NCBI GenBank assembly: GCA_014898415.1
Contig: RCTD01000010.1
Span: forward strand, 1,612,001-1,676,000
Direction: 5' to 3'
Source: Stromatinia cepivora
Taxonomy: Eukaryota > Ascomycota > Leotiomycetes > Helotiales > Sclerotiniaceae
DNA: 64,000 nucleotides
This document shows, piece by piece, positions 38,142-50,279 of the stretch (within the stretch, counting starts at the first letter, position 1; each line of letters starts with the position of its first letter). The notes under the pieces were generated by a model. It was given only the letters and a program-made list of their open reading frames with translations. It had not been told where the DNA came from and ran no database searches. The translations under genes were made by a program, and so were the position numbers.

Positions 38142-39048
38142 TTAAAATACCATTGCGTGTGGCTTATCACCCTTGCGAAGGCTGAAAGAGCTACCGAGGT
38201 AGCTGGCGAGTTCTGGGGTCTTTTTGAGGCTGGAAAGGATGGCCTTATCGATGGTCTTTTGGTCTGCTGCGCGGCTGGAGGATGGTTGCTTCTTCTGTTT
38301 TGATTTGTTAAATTTATGTGTTTGTGATATCTCCATTGTAAGATCTTACCTCTGGCTTCTCGCCTTGCTTGAAGAAAGCCTCTTCTGATGCCTTCTTCTC
38401 TGACTTCTCTCTAGCAAAGTACTTTGGGTCTGAGAGCTCCTCAATCTTTGCTGAGTCGATACCCTCCAAATCGACCTTGGTAGATGTGGCGATAACGTAA
38501 CGAGCGTTAACTCTGCGGATTGGGACACCGTTGACCTTGAATGGGCCAGTGACGAGGAGAACACCTTGGTCAAGTGCCTTCAAGAGAACGACACGCTTGC
38601 CACGGAAACGACCAGCGAGGAGGATCAGGACTTTTCCGGGTTCGAGGGATGGTCTAACTTTGGATGGTCTGATGGATTTGCGGACCTGGATAATTCATTG
38701 TTAGTTAAAAGGTTCTTGAAACCATAGAGTGATGCCGGAAAATGCGATGCAGTGTGATGCAATGTAATGACGATTTGGTTGATATCAAAATCGAATATAT
38801 ATCTGCAGATTGCAATTGTAATCGCAAACTCCCAATATATTTTGAATTTCGCGCCGCTACATTTTCCAAAATCGACAATATTCCAACCAATGCTCTGCTA
38901 TCTCTTGCAAAAAAGGGTTCCTTTTTGTATTTACCTTTCTTGGTGCTGAGACATCCTCCGCCGGGTAGTACTTTTGTGCCTTCTCGTTGGAAACGACCCG
39001 GGTCGATTTTCCGAAGGTCTTCTTCTGGGTAGCTTCTGTTGCCGACAT
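38142..39048 (-). CDS. RPL6: 60S ribosomal protein L6 (eL6)
   Basis: Three exons, 39048-38935, 38685-38350 and 38294-38142, join in frame to give 200 residues. Exon 1 encodes a basic N-terminal tail. Exon 2 has the KOW-like core [20 protein letters not shown] and [18 protein letters not shown]. The C-terminus ends [19 protein letters not shown], matching the yeast L6 end. It is a large-subunit ribosomal protein. The first intron is long for this window (249 bp), as is frequent in fungal ribosomal-protein genes. Confidence 0.97.
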
Positions 39049-39422
39049 CTTGAAGAAGGAACCGTTGGTGGGTTGTTGTCGTAAGATTTGTCGCTGGTCG
39101 CTGGTCGTAAAAGTCGAGATGTTCTTCCGATACAGAAATCGAAGCAGGGCTAAAACCTGCGGCACTACACTTGGAATTTCAATTCGCTTAATGATTTGTG
39201 TATCATGTGATTCAATGATTATCTAATATTGAAGAAGTTTTGCCTTTTATTTAAGGTGACAATATTTCTTGTTCTTTAGCGTCGCCGTCATTAATGGTAT
39301 CCACCCGGACACTTCTGTTGCGAAGCTCCGGCCGCCTAGAGTGAAGCTTCCACTTTATTACCTATTGAAGCTGTTCTGTTTAACAATATACCTGTCACAA
39401 ACAGCTATCCAGGACCGACAAG
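39049..39422. promoter_or_regulatory. Shared divergent promoter of RPL6 and RPN13
   Basis: Only 374 bp separate the two start codons, which face away from each other, so both promoters must lie here. Known binding motifs were not identified with confidence. Confidence 0.6.
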
Positions 39423-40895
39423 ATGTCTATCTCACCAATTATTACATTTAAGGCGGGGAAGTGTGATCTTGATGTATGTATACTCATATATTTCTTCATA
39501 TTAAACATAAAGCTAATATCTCTACTTCTATCAGACTTCAAGTAAACCTCACAAAGTCAAGCCTGATCCAACTCCTGGTTATATCTATCTTTGGGCTGAA
39601 GATGGTAAGTCATATTTAAATCGCTGGACATGGATATTACTAATAGTTTGAAAGGACTCATGCATTTCCAATGGCGCGAAAGAAGTAAACCTATGGATGC
39701 TGAGGACAACCTCGATTTGATAGTGCCACCAGCCGATGCCATCTTTCAACCTTACGATTCCAAACAAACCGATGAAGCAACCGCAAAAACCAATGGTCGC
39801 ATACTCGTTTTCAAGTTCTTATCCTCTTCTCAAAGATATCTTTTCTGGATGCAATCAAAACCTCAAGCGCGAAATGGAGATCCAAGTTGGTTTAGTCCCC
39901 GGGACTTGAAGATTGGACAAATTGTGAATACATTGTTGCAAGGAGAGGAAGTCAATGTTGAACAAGAAATCGCACAAGTTAGAGGGGCTGATGGAGGAGA
40001 CGATGATCAGGACGAAACGATGGAGGATGTTGAAGGCCATGGTAATTCATCCGAACATCAAGGTGGAAGTGGAGGAGCTGGAGCAAATGCAACTGGTGGA
40101 GATGTTAGAGAAGAAGGGGCAAGCTCAAGGGAGGCTGGAGCTGATGGTGGAAGAGCGTAGGTTAATCCCCATCGATTGTTTATAAAGTACCCGAGCACTT
40201 TTAACATGAGGCGTTGGTTGGTACAATGGGAGATTCAAAGATGATCATACCATATTGTTCTTGTACATCTAGACAGCTACGTTTTGCGAATGAATTTCAG
40301 AAATTACAAAGCCATCTGACTTGGCTTTTGCAAAGAACCCTGCGCTGACTATGTGAGTAGTGCTGGTTCAGGACCAACAGATGCTGCCTCGGTTGTTCAA
40401 AACTTTCTTAATTCCTTGAAAGGTTCTGGAGGAGCTGGAATGCAACAACGATCACAAGGTCAAATGTACACCACTTTACCGGACCTTTTACCAAATGTGG
40501 TAACTATCCCATCGATCGACGCTGCAACCCCAGCCCAAGTGAATAATCTCCTAAGCTATCTTCCCCCTACGATCCTACAACTTGCACAAGAATCCGCATC
40601 TTCCCTTGAAATGGCCGAACCAACTTCCCAGACTGCGGCTGCCGCAATAGAAGCTTTGAGCTTGGATCAAAAGAAGTCAGTATTGAAGAGAGTAGTTAGG
40701 AGTCCACAATTTCATCAGAGCCTAGGAAGTTTAACTATGGCAATTCGAGATGGTGGTTTACCTAGTATTGCTGATGCATTGGGTGTTAAGTTGGAAAATA
40801 ATGGGCTGGTCAAGGGAGGAAGTGTTCCATTGGGAGGTGGTGATGCGGTTGAGGCATTTGTCGAGGGTGTTAAGAAGTCAGTGGAGAAGAAATGA
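39423..40895 (+). CDS. RPN13: Proteasome ubiquitin receptor Rpn13 (ADRM1)
   Basis: Four exons, 39423-39473, 39535-39604, 39655-40156 and 40361-40895, join in frame to give about 385 residues. The N-terminal PRU domain (about residues 5-125) includes FKAGKCDLD, GLMHFQWRERS and RYLFWMQSK. It binds ubiquitin and docks on Rpn2 in the 19S regulatory particle. A Gly/Asp-rich linker follows. The C-terminal DEUBAD region (about 280-370), which in animals binds Uch37, includes LLSYLPPTILQLAQES and FHQSLGSLTMAIRDGGLPSI. The third intron is 204 bp and its acceptor (gtgagtag) was chosen by frame. An upstream acceptor three bases away is also possible. Confidence 0.93.
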
Positions 40896-42587
40896 GATAT
40901 TGAGCCGTGATCTCTTTTCTTTAGGGTGGTGTAAGATAGGGCAGATAGATGCCATGGTGTGGTGACTTATGATGATACCAATTCATGATATTTTATGACT
41001 AAATGAACAGTTTGTATGAGTGACTGATGTTGATGGGGTATTTGGGGGCCAAGGCTGAAGATGAAGTAATCAATGATACCTAGGTCTGTATCGCATGGAA
41101 TAAGCTGTTAGTTAGTACTGATAGTGTTGGCATCTTGATGAAGGAGATGAAGGGTCATTGAATATGATATGAGGATAGTCAAACATCATAGCCAGAGTTA
41201 TTCAAGTGAGATTAACTTGCTTTTGTGTATCTTTCTGTGAATCACTACGTAGATTGGGTTATATCCATTTTCAAAAATTGCTTTTACACTTCACTGACGA
41301 CCATGCTTTCATCCTAGTTTTGTTCTCACAATTGAATATTTTGCCGCTGGACATTACAGCAGCAATATTTCCAGCTGAATATCATCAACCTTGTGGTGAT
41401 TGTCCATTATGTCTAAGATGTTGCAGCAAAGACTGACATTCTCTCACCCGTGCCGATCCCCACTTTCCATGATTAATTGTACTGGTTGCATTCATTGCAG
41501 TGATACGCTTCAAATTACTATATTCTTCTCATCTTCTTCTCTTTGGGTAGTTGATGATCTGGCTCTGGTCAATATGGTATTCTTCTCCAGCATTCCACGG
41601 AGAGAAGTGATTAGTTCATGCGGCTACCTGGTGCTATAGATTGATATTAGTCGGATGAAATAGTCCTATCACCTTCATCTCATATTCATGATTCATTACT
41701 GTTGTAGGCTGGTTGGATCTAGAATTCATATTTTGAAGAGTTTCAGACTTGCTAAAGTATATAGTAGCTCTTTATTTGATATATGAAAACTGCATATTTG
41801 TACGATCTTGTTTGTTTCTGATGGATATTAGCTGTATTAGGATATGGTTCTCATATTAATGATTCTCTTTTTTTGTTCACTTAATAAGAAGCTTTTCATT
41901 CTATCATTTAAAGATACAATTTCTCTTCTTCAATTACCTGGGATGGAAGTTCACCATACTATTATTGATCCATACCTTATTGATCCATACCTAGTGGTTT
42001 CTTGTATCATCTGATAGAAGTTTTTATCCTAAATATTTAGAATCAAAAAAAATACACGTACTTCTCTTCTGTTCCTAGGTACTGTAAAGAGAAGTTCTTC
42101 TATTCTGTTGAAGATTCAGCTTTAATGGTCTAGAAGAAATCTGATTGTACTATTGGGAGTCAGATGTTCATAGTTCTCATCTTTGACACTCCTGATAGAA
42201 CCACTTCGTTCTCTTATTCAGAATAGAATATTCAATGTGCGTTTTCTCCCTTGCCCGTCCAGCTATCACTACCTAGGTATCTAGTATCTGTTTCGAGTGA
42301 TACACTATTCCACCTATCCTAGTGAATATGAAATCAATCTACGGTTCCTATTACCTTTCAACGACAGTCAATACAGCCATTCTATTGGGTTGTCGCTTAG
42401 GAACTGTTCTCGGACTTTCTGTTATCTTTCCATAAACGATATAAAAGTCTTTCAAGTTCAAGATTTTCGATCTAAACCAATATCTGTGCTTTTATTTCGC
42501 AACCTCCACTTGCACCTTTTACCATACCACATCTTACTATAGTTTGTTGGATAACCTTTCTGTACCAATCATATCAACATCTCCAAC
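40896..42587. other. 1.7 kb intergenic, no gene seen
   Basis: It contains the RPN13 3' UTR and the upstream region of the Q-rich gene. Sequence is A/T-rich with many ttct/gaag stretches. A small direct repeat, ttattgatccatacc twice, lies at about 41,962-41,990. No exon could be supported. Confidence 0.5.
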
Positions 42588-43997
42588 ATGTCTGGCTCTG
42601 GCTCTGGCTCTGGCTCAGGTAACTCTCCTCCACCCATTCTTCAGGGCTTAGGAATCACTTCAAATCCAATAGGTGGACGTGGTACTCCTATCAATGCATT
42701 TGGCGGTAACAATCCAGGGCCTGCCATCAATAATCCCAGAACAAGACCAGGAAGCACACAGACGCAGCAACAAATGAAGCAGCAAATCAATGCTAGCCTG
42801 CTTCGTCAACAACAGGCGCAGGAGCAGCAAATGCAACATTTGCAAAAGCAGCACCAACAAATGCAGCGAAACCAAATTCAACAGAAACAAGAGCAGCAGC
42901 AAGTACGCAGCCAACAAATGCAGCGAAATCAAATTCAACAGCAACAAGCGCAGCAGCAAGTACGTAGCCAACAAATGCACACACAGGAAGCCGGTAATCC
43001 CAACCAAAATCCATCATGGTTAGAACTACAAGGTCTCCCAATAGATCCGGCTCTACAACATCTTCTCACCACCGGTCAAGCCGTCAATCCCACACAATAC
43101 CGCCTTCAAAAAGGAATGCCAAACCCTTTCCCTCCCAACGGCGCCTCAGTCAATGCACAACCAGCAGCTAGCGGAGAACAAGAAGAAGAAGAGGAGGAAG
43201 AGAAATTCTACGAAACCAGCACTCTGCATCTCCAAATCAACTCCCCTCTTACAATCACCGGCGACAACAACATAATCACATTACACCCCTCTCCTCAAAT
43301 ACAAAACATCGCAGACGCAGTACTCAAAGCTCTGAAATCTGTCACCGAAGGCGCACGCGGTCTCCCAATGGGCGATCCAGAGGGAAACCCCCGCGGAATC
43401 CGCATTGATGTCATGGCTGCTGTTGCAATAAATGGTCAATATAACGTAATCGGAGAAGAAGCTGTCAAAGCATGGGGTCAAAAAGTTAAGGGTGAGGCAA
43501 TGGTGGCACAGGCGCATTCGCAGAGAATGATGGCTCAGGCAAATGTCCAGGCTCAGGTTAATGTGCAGGCTAGGAATCATATGCAAGCTGCGCATGCTCA
43601 GGCACAGGCACAGGCCCAAGCTCAAGCTCAAGCGCAGAACCAGCGACAGGGACAACAAGGACAGATAAATGCACCAATGCAGGGAAATGCGCAGAGACAG
43701 GCTCAGGCTATCGGTGCTATTACACAGGCACAGGCTCAAGCTGCTATTGTGCAGAGACAGGCCCAGGCTCAGACGCATGTACAAGGACAAACTCAACCAC
43801 AAGCAACTATTCAGCAACAAGGAAAGAAGTCCACACAGTTAGAGACAGCAAAGGCGCAAGGCCAATTAGGACAAGTACAACAGAATGCAGGTGTGATGTC
43901 TGCTCTTGCTTTGAAGGATAGTGGAAAGCGAGCCAGGGAGATGAGCGTGGCTCAAAATGGGGAGGAGGCAAATAAGAAGACTAAGACGGATATGTAG
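42588..43997 (+). CDS. Gln/Ala-rich prion-like protein, function unknown
   Basis: A single exon encodes 469 residues from an ATG preceded by catctccaac. The N-terminus has a (SG)n run. Residues about 55-140 are dominated by Gln and contain two copies of a QMQRNQIQQ..QQVRSQ unit. A central part (about 205-300) is normal in composition, with ETSTLHLQINSPLTITGDNN and IRIDVMAAVAINGQYNVIGE, and may fold. The region about 305-425 is rich in Ala-Gln dipeptides (AHAQAQAQAQAQ). A basic C-terminus (KRAREMS...NKKTKTD) looks like a bipartite nuclear signal. I do not recognise a family. The composition suggests a self-associating nuclear or RNA-associated protein, but that is inference. A 179-codon antisense frame is a shadow of the repeats. 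Confidence 0.8.
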   Translation: MSGSGSGSGSGNSPPPILQGLGITSNPIGGRGTPINAFGGNNPGPAINNPRTRPGSTQTQQQMKQQINASLLRQQQAQEQQMQHLQKQHQQMQRNQIQQKQEQQQVRSQQMQRNQIQQQQAQQQVRSQQMHTQEAGNPNQNPSWLELQGLPIDPALQHLLTTGQAVNPTQYRLQKGMPNPFPPNGASVNAQPAASGEQEEEEEEEKFYETSTLHLQINSPLTITGDNNIITLHPSPQIQNIADAVLKALKSVTEGARGLPMGDPEGNPRGIRIDVMAAVAINGQYNVIGEEAVKAWGQKVKGEAMVAQAHSQRMMAQANVQAQVNVQARNHMQAAHAQAQAQAQAQAQAQNQRQGQQGQINAPMQGNAQRQAQAIGAITQAQAQAAIVQRQAQAQTHVQGQTQPQATIQQQGKKSTQLETAKAQGQLGQVQQNAGVMSALALKDSGKRAREMSVAQNGEEANKKTKTDM

Positions 43998-44783
43998 ATT
44001 TTTGGGAGGATGTTTTTTGCTATTACTGGGTTTGGGGTTGGGTGGTTGGATGAATGATGGGTGGATGAATGGTTTTGACAGGAGACCGGGATATCCATGG
44101 ACTACTTGCCTTGACTCATTTACACGCATTTCAGGGTGAGGGAATCAAATATCTGAAGATGGGGTATGGATAGTGGTCAGAAAGTGATTTTGTTTCTTTG
44201 CGAAGACCTGGTTGTCACCAGGATAGGGTTGGGTCTTGGCTTTGATTGAGCTGCTCTCTTCCGGTCTGATGTTACTCCCTCCCGGTCCGGCATTGGTTGA
44301 GGCCCGGGGAGTTGGTCATTATCTAGTGTAATCACAAAAAGACCCCCTATGTAAATAATAGCAGAGCAAATATGGTGAGGTATGCAAGATGTTGCATGGT
44401 GATCATCCATGAAGTAGTCTACCACTTTGCAAGATACCAAAAAGAATCTTTACTACAATAAATTCATATATCCAATTAATACAAGATTCTCATGCCCATA
44501 TTCTTGATCGGACTTCATTAGTTGACCTAAGCTCTTTATTGTACAAAAGTTTCTTTTGAGAAAGTCACTGCTCTAGGAAAATGACTTTTCCATCCCTACT
44601 CAAACATATCCTCACTGTGTGCCAGAAGTAAATCATTTGTGATCCATATCTCATATTACCACATCGCCATGTGATATAAAGCTCCCCATCTCAGACTCCT
44701 AGTAAAGCAAGCATCCCTAAATTCATGAAAATTAAAGCAGAAATATCCCATACCCGCTTATGCAAGAACCAGTGGAATTGTCC
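43998..44783. other. Intergenic between convergent Q-rich and SNF5-type genes
   Basis: It probably holds the two 3' UTRs. G-rich ggttgggtgg runs occur near 44,030-44,070. No gene is seen. Confidence 0.55.
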
Positions 44784-46624
44784 TCATCTGTAATCACTTG
44801 AGCGGATGTCTTGTCTGTGTAGATCCTTGGCCCATCGAGGTAGTTTGCGATCTCGTTCAAACAGGAATCCACAATTATTGCAGAGAGTCTGGAAATTATT
44901 AGTATTGCAATCACCAAAAGATGAATGTAACTTACTCTTGGTCCGGAAGGTCCATCCCTGACACACCAAACTGATGTTCCCCAGACTTTACAGTGAGAGC
45001 ATCTCCAACTGTTCCGCTCGAATTCAGTAAGACTACCACCTCCACCATACCCACTAATACCACCAGTATCCGGTGTTCCTCTTCCGCCGGGTGTCCCAGA
45101 TCTCCCCAGTGGACTAAGACTTCTGAAACGTCTCTTCTTCTTACTCCTCTCACCACGTCCCATACGTTCTTCAGCTGGTGGCTCATCAAAGTATCCTCTA
45201 TTCTCACCAGGTGTCGGAAGACCACCTGCCATCCCAGAATTCGAGGAAAATCGAGCAGTTTCTCGCCTCATCCGCCTAATCTGTCTCTCTCTATCTCCCT
45301 CACGTTTCTCAATTTCTTCTTTCGACAGGACCTCAACCTTCGGCTCCCATTCATCTGCTAGATGTTCATTATCATATCTCCATCCGGCATCCTTGCCATG
45401 TGCAGCATCATTGGGTATATCTCCTCCATAACCACCAACCAAACCACCACTTTCACATGCCTCCTTTTTCAGTCTTAAAACTGCTTCGTAGATGGCGTGT
45501 GTCATGGCTGGGACCCATTCACCAGGTAATCCAAGGTCTGCACAAGTCTGTTTTGCGAAAATTTCAGCTGTTCCTGGAGGGTGTAGTAATGACCATTCAA
45601 ACCTGTCTGTGTAGAGATGGTTTGAGAGATTGATATTCAAATTAATGATACACCGGTACATGTCATCGGGGTTACATTCATCAGAATCGGGTGGTATCGA
45701 GGTAGCGGTGGCGGTAATATCTTGCGATTGTGTAGTGAGAGGTTTAGCAGGGGTTGAAAATCCATTAGATTGACCGATGCCATTTCGCATTGGGGTGGCA
45801 TTTCCACTTGCGGCAGCAGGTGTGTTTGAAGCATCTCGAGATGATGGTCCTTGTTTGATGGTGTTTATAGTGCCGTTTGCCGTTGCCGTCTGCTGTGAAT
45901 GAAAGAGTGGATGAAGAGCTACCCCAGCGTATTCTTCAAGCTGTGTACGGATCTGCTTGCTGATTTCCGCCGCCATTTGTCCTCTGTTTGGTAAGTCCAA
46001 ATCTTGTACCATGGTTTGCGCGAATTGATCTGTGGTCGTCAATGTCTCGTGTAAATTCCACAGAAACACATCCTTCAAGCGATATGGCACTGTCGTCTCT
46101 TGCGGCTTGTATACTGGGAGGGAAGTATCAATCGTAGGGTATGAGACTTGAATATTCACAGGAACTGGCAGAGGCGCAGGGGGTGTGAAGGAAGGAATGT
46201 CGAGGTCGATTCGAATCGGGATCAACGTCAATGGCAATGCTACTTGTGCATAGTTTTGCATGTCGGTTTTTCCAGGCCTCTGCTTGCCCATCCAATCTCT
46301 CCATATTCCCTGAACCTCTACTGGCGCAGTAGCTTCCTTGCCAACCTTGTCCGCGGGGTCTTGTTTTGCTTGTCCAATATCTTCCCTTCGTAAACTCCTT
46401 AAACCCGTAGGCCTTCTCTTATTTTCATCATCTTCATCCTCCTCATAGTCGTATCCATCCTCTGCATAATTTATTGCCGTAGTTCCTCTTTTGGTTGTCC
46501 GACCGAGTGGTGCCGCAACAGCGGTTGCTGGTTGTATGACTGGCGTAAGCAGCGAATTTGCATATGTGCGCAACCGTGGAGCATAACTCGAAATAAAAGA
46601 TTGGGGAGGGTTGCGAGCAGTCAT
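44784..46624 (-). CDS. Snf5/Sfh1-type chromatin-remodelling subunit with C-terminal GATA-like finger
   Basis: Two exons, 46624-44936 and 44888-44784, join across a 47-bp intron to give 597 residues. Without splicing the frame would read on to 44,732, but the spliced form completes a four-Cys finger. The SNF5 domain has its two repeats: the first around LKDVFLWNLHETLTTTDQF, the second around YTDRFEWSLLHPPGTAEIF and ending in HAIYEAVLRLKKEA. The C-terminal finger reads CSHC...LCNNCG, of the GATA type. Snf5/Sfh1 proteins are core subunits of the SWI/SNF and RSC remodelling complexes in the nucleus. A basic segment (RSKKKRRFRS) before the finger may be a nuclear signal. Whether this is the SWI/SNF or the RSC paralogue cannot be told here. 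Confidence 0.92.
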
Positions 46625-47837
46625 TTTGATATCGAGTTAATAAATATTGGAAGTGTCAATTTGATCAATCGTCCCTTGGGGCGTGCGAAAGAACGATTTG
46701 AATTTGCAAACAGCTCAAAAGCCTCTCACAACAAACTGCGGAGTTATGCGATCATAACCATAGAAGTTGCGCAGTCTCAAAGTATTGTATGGTGTTTCCG
46801 CAAAATCGTTGGCTATATCTCAGAACGCGTCGCGAGAATATCCATTGTCAGACTGGAAACCACAAGCACTTTGGACCTTTGGTCTAGAAATCCCGCTAGT
46901 CCAATACAGGTTAGCGTGGGGCCTTCCACCATTCACCTCCGATTTTTCTTAAGATTGGCATTTGAGTGTTATATATATGTCATGAAAATCCATCAATTAT
47001 TATTTTATATATTATAGCTACAAAATTATTACCACTGTGTACCATTTTAGAGATATACTACAAATATTTCAGCAAATATTCAGAGGTGATTTGAAGTTCG
47101 CGATACCTCTGACTGCATATGGCACTCTTTTCAAAGCTTCATAGCTCTTTCAGAGACTGGTATACGCACTAGGTTACATTCTTGAATCTCATGGAAGATG
47201 GTGCATACGCAGCATGCGCCCCTTCGAGCCACTCAGCCGCTGCAATAACCTCAAGACAGTTTGTGACTGAGTTTTGGAAGTCTTTCAAACCTATTTAAAA
47301 GCCATGGTGCTATATATACACTACAGAGGACTTGCCAGGAAAAGAAGCTATCGGGTGTCGGGAATGAAAGATTTGTACCTGCTTATGGATAGTTATCTTT
47401 CCCCAGCATTGATAGAGACACAGGGCTACAGGGTAGTCTCTTGATGTGGTCATGAGTACCTAAATAGGAGACCTAGGACAGAGTTGGTGATGAGTGAGAT
47501 AGAAATCGGAATTCTTCTTTGTGATACCAGCCTTTCTCGAGAAGATAAATCACCAAATTCTTATCTATTTCAGTCTATGATCATGGTCAAGATCGTAGTG
47601 ATAACATCAAGCATCCCATTAAATTTTCTAGGCACAGGCATACTGTTGTTTTCGGAATGTCTTCTCAGTCAATTAAACCTAACTTATTTAACTTATTGCT
47701 AACTCTGGCTCAGACCTTTGCTGTCACCAATCCACAGACAATTCAAGTCACCACTTATTCTAGCCGATTCCCCATCTCAAACATTTGCCATCCTCACTCG
47801 ACATGGATAATAGGCACTTGAATGTGTTGCTGCTTCC
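46625..47837. other. 1.2 kb intergenic, no gene seen
   Basis: It holds the promoter of the SNF5-type gene and the former 3' flank of the P450. Short open frames have no supporting features. Confidence 0.5.
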
Positions 47838-49652
47838 TTAATCTGATATGTCCTTTCTCCCCTGTGCTTCCCTCCGAGGAGCCATATCCCATTCCTCATA
47901 TGCATCTTCCAGTACAAACTCTCGTACAGGACACCCCAACAAAACCCTCAACTCCATCATCACTAAACCCTGAGCAATACAGTTCCTTGGTCCGTACTCA
48001 AACGGCCTCCACGCCCCTTTCACAGGGTACAGCTCATGACCTGAGTCTACCATCCATCGCTCTGGAAGAAATTCCTCGGGTTCAACCCAGTATTTAGGTG
48101 CGCGGTGCATGCCTAGATGGTCTATGAAGCAAACTGCGTGATTGGTATGACATTCTGTGCCTTGTTCATCATAGAGGGTTACGCCTGGATATCCTTGTCT
48201 GGAACTTGACGCTGCTGGAAAAAGCCGAAGTGTCTCCTTAATCACAACTGTTGTGTAAGGAAAATCATTTGCGAGACGCGGTTTGGTTTTTAAAACTTCG
48301 CTTGCTCCATCGACCTCTTTTCCAAACACATGATCATGTTCTTCTCTTACTTTTCGCATGGCCTCGCCGTTCTTCGAAAGTAGATGGTAGATATAACATA
48401 TTGTACTCCTGAGTGAATCATGGCCCGAAAACACGAACAAACGTATTTGTCGAATCGCAAATGCCTTGAAGTCTGGGCCTAGTTTCTCGGGCTTGGTGTT
48501 GGAGTCGGGGGCAATTTCCGCTTGCAAGATAAGGTCGATGATTGCTTTGCTACGGGAGTCTTTGGAGTCGGCTTTGTACTCTGAGTATCTTCGATCTAAC
48601 CCTTCACTGATATATGCATCCATCTTCCTTCCGTTAGACCATTCCATGTACCATCTTGCGACATTTACACGACTGAAGGGATCCATGGCAGCAGCAGGCT
48701 CGTGCCAGCGAATTTGGCTGATCATGCAGTCTGCAAGGACGTTATATCCGCGTTGGCATGAAGCTCAGTATTTCTGTTCTGTTTAGCTTGGTTCGAGAGT
48801 ATAAAAGGAAGAAATGACGCACAAAATTGTCTTGCCAATCATATCCATAGTGAAGCGCAGTGTCGTACTGTCTAAGTAGAACATATCCCCTTTCTGGGCA
48901 TGCTCCCTATCACAAGATCAGGAATTAGTAATTGCGCACCAAGAAGGCTTTAAAGCAGAATGAAGGACCAAAGTGTACCAGAGGGTCAAAGATCCAAACA
49001 AAGCTGGACATCGGTGAATGCGAAACAAAGTAACCGATAATATACCTCAAAATATCCTTATAAACTTCAATCTCCTTCAAAATACCCGGGACCAAGCTTT
49101 TGGAAATGCTCATTATTGAAGCCTTTGCTGAAAACAGCGCGCCACGGCTTCCACTCATCTTCAGGCATATCGAAGAGACATAGCCCGCCTATAATCGGCT
49201 TGAAAAATCGTGGCAAAAGATCAACTTTGCGCATCGAAATTAGAGGGTTTGTCTGCGTTACAGAAATAGCGGTTGTGGGCGAATGAATACACATAAAAAG
49301 TCCAGTCATAGGCCAGAGATCCATATAATATACACCTGTAGACTCAAAGTAGTCGCGGTAGATCCCGCTGAACATGTATTGGTAATGAGCATCTTTCGGA
49401 AGGCGTTTAGACACCTTTGCGAGGAAGAGCAGGTGGCCGAAAAGAAAGGAATGTCCTGGTGCAATGGGCTGCGATTCTTGTTATTAGTGGCCAATTCACA
49501 GTAAGGATATGGGAAGAACTGATGCAGCCTTGCTGCTGAAGCTTTACTATGAGCATTCGCGCCGCATAGAGTCGTGTGAAAAAATAACCTAGCAAGCTAG
49601 CTCCTACAACCAAGACGGCAGCGAGTATATGGTTAGTCTGTATGGTATCCAT
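47838..49652 (-). pseudogene. Frameshifted cytochrome P450 monooxygenase
   Basis: A full-length P450 can be followed from a membrane anchor (49652, ILAAVLVVGASLLGYFF) through FGHLLFLAKVSKRLP, DEWKPWRAVFSKGF, EHAQKGDMFYLDSTTLRFTM, the I-helix FSGHDSLRS, the K-helix KETLRLFP and the heme loop FEYGPRNCIAQGL. The loop fits FxxGxRxCxG with Ala in place of the last Gly. Introns near 49,045-48,915 and 48,835-48,785 are recognisable. The frame is broken by single-base shifts near 49,095 (before VPGILKEIEV) and 48,755 (before GYNVLADCM). The junction near 49,500 after the anchor cannot be spliced in frame, and the C-terminus ends early. The 295-codon C-terminal frame is open, so loss looks recent. It may once have belonged with the PKS cluster to the right, but that is inference. 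Confidence 0.8.
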
Positions 49653-50279
49653 GACTGAATGTCTCCAGTTGTTTGAATAATGACTGAGTGGTCGATGGAT
49701 GTTGAAGGGCTGAATCTGGGTCCCAGATTATTATGTTGGGGCATTGTTGGATAGTGGCTGAGAGTGAATACCGAATGTTGAAATACCGATAATAATAACT
49801 GTGAACATGTTATTTATACCAAGCTAACACGCCAAGAGTTATTATTTCGGCTATTCTTTGAAAAGACCCATTTACTTGAGATCCCTCCAATTTGAGATAC
49901 TAAATGGGATTTCCCGCCTCCCAGACAAGTGTCTTGGATGGTCTCGAATAAATTTCCGTTTCGAAAGCAACGAATACCGAAAGTCCAAGAAAACTGGCCC
50001 ATCGCAATGAACAGTTGCTAATAATAATATCTCTGAAGGTTTCCTTCTTATGGTTGGGTCTTGGTATCAAATTTCTAGTAGGAGCTGAGTTCCAGCAGTC
50101 TTGTTGGACCAAGAATTTCTTCCGCAGCATCCATATCCCAAATAATGTATAACGAGTGAAAAATCGATGTGGGCATGTAATTGTATTTGATTGGAGCCGT
50201 TGAAACTAAACAGCTAGTGCTACGACATTGAGGGGTTGTGTATTCGGGATTGAGTTGCGCATGCAGCACAATTAACTCT
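49653..50279. other. Spacer with gene-like minus-strand fragments
   Basis: Short minus-strand frames (50269-50075, 50130-49900, 50002-49814) follow one another in different phases. They might be a decayed gene, but no family is recognised. The stretch otherwise leads into the AT-rich tract. Confidence 0.35.

Noticed and set aside
43281..43820. Antisense 179-codon ORF across the Q-rich gene
   Set aside because: It is low-complexity Leu/Ser sequence produced by the CAG/GCT repeats of the real gene on the other strand.
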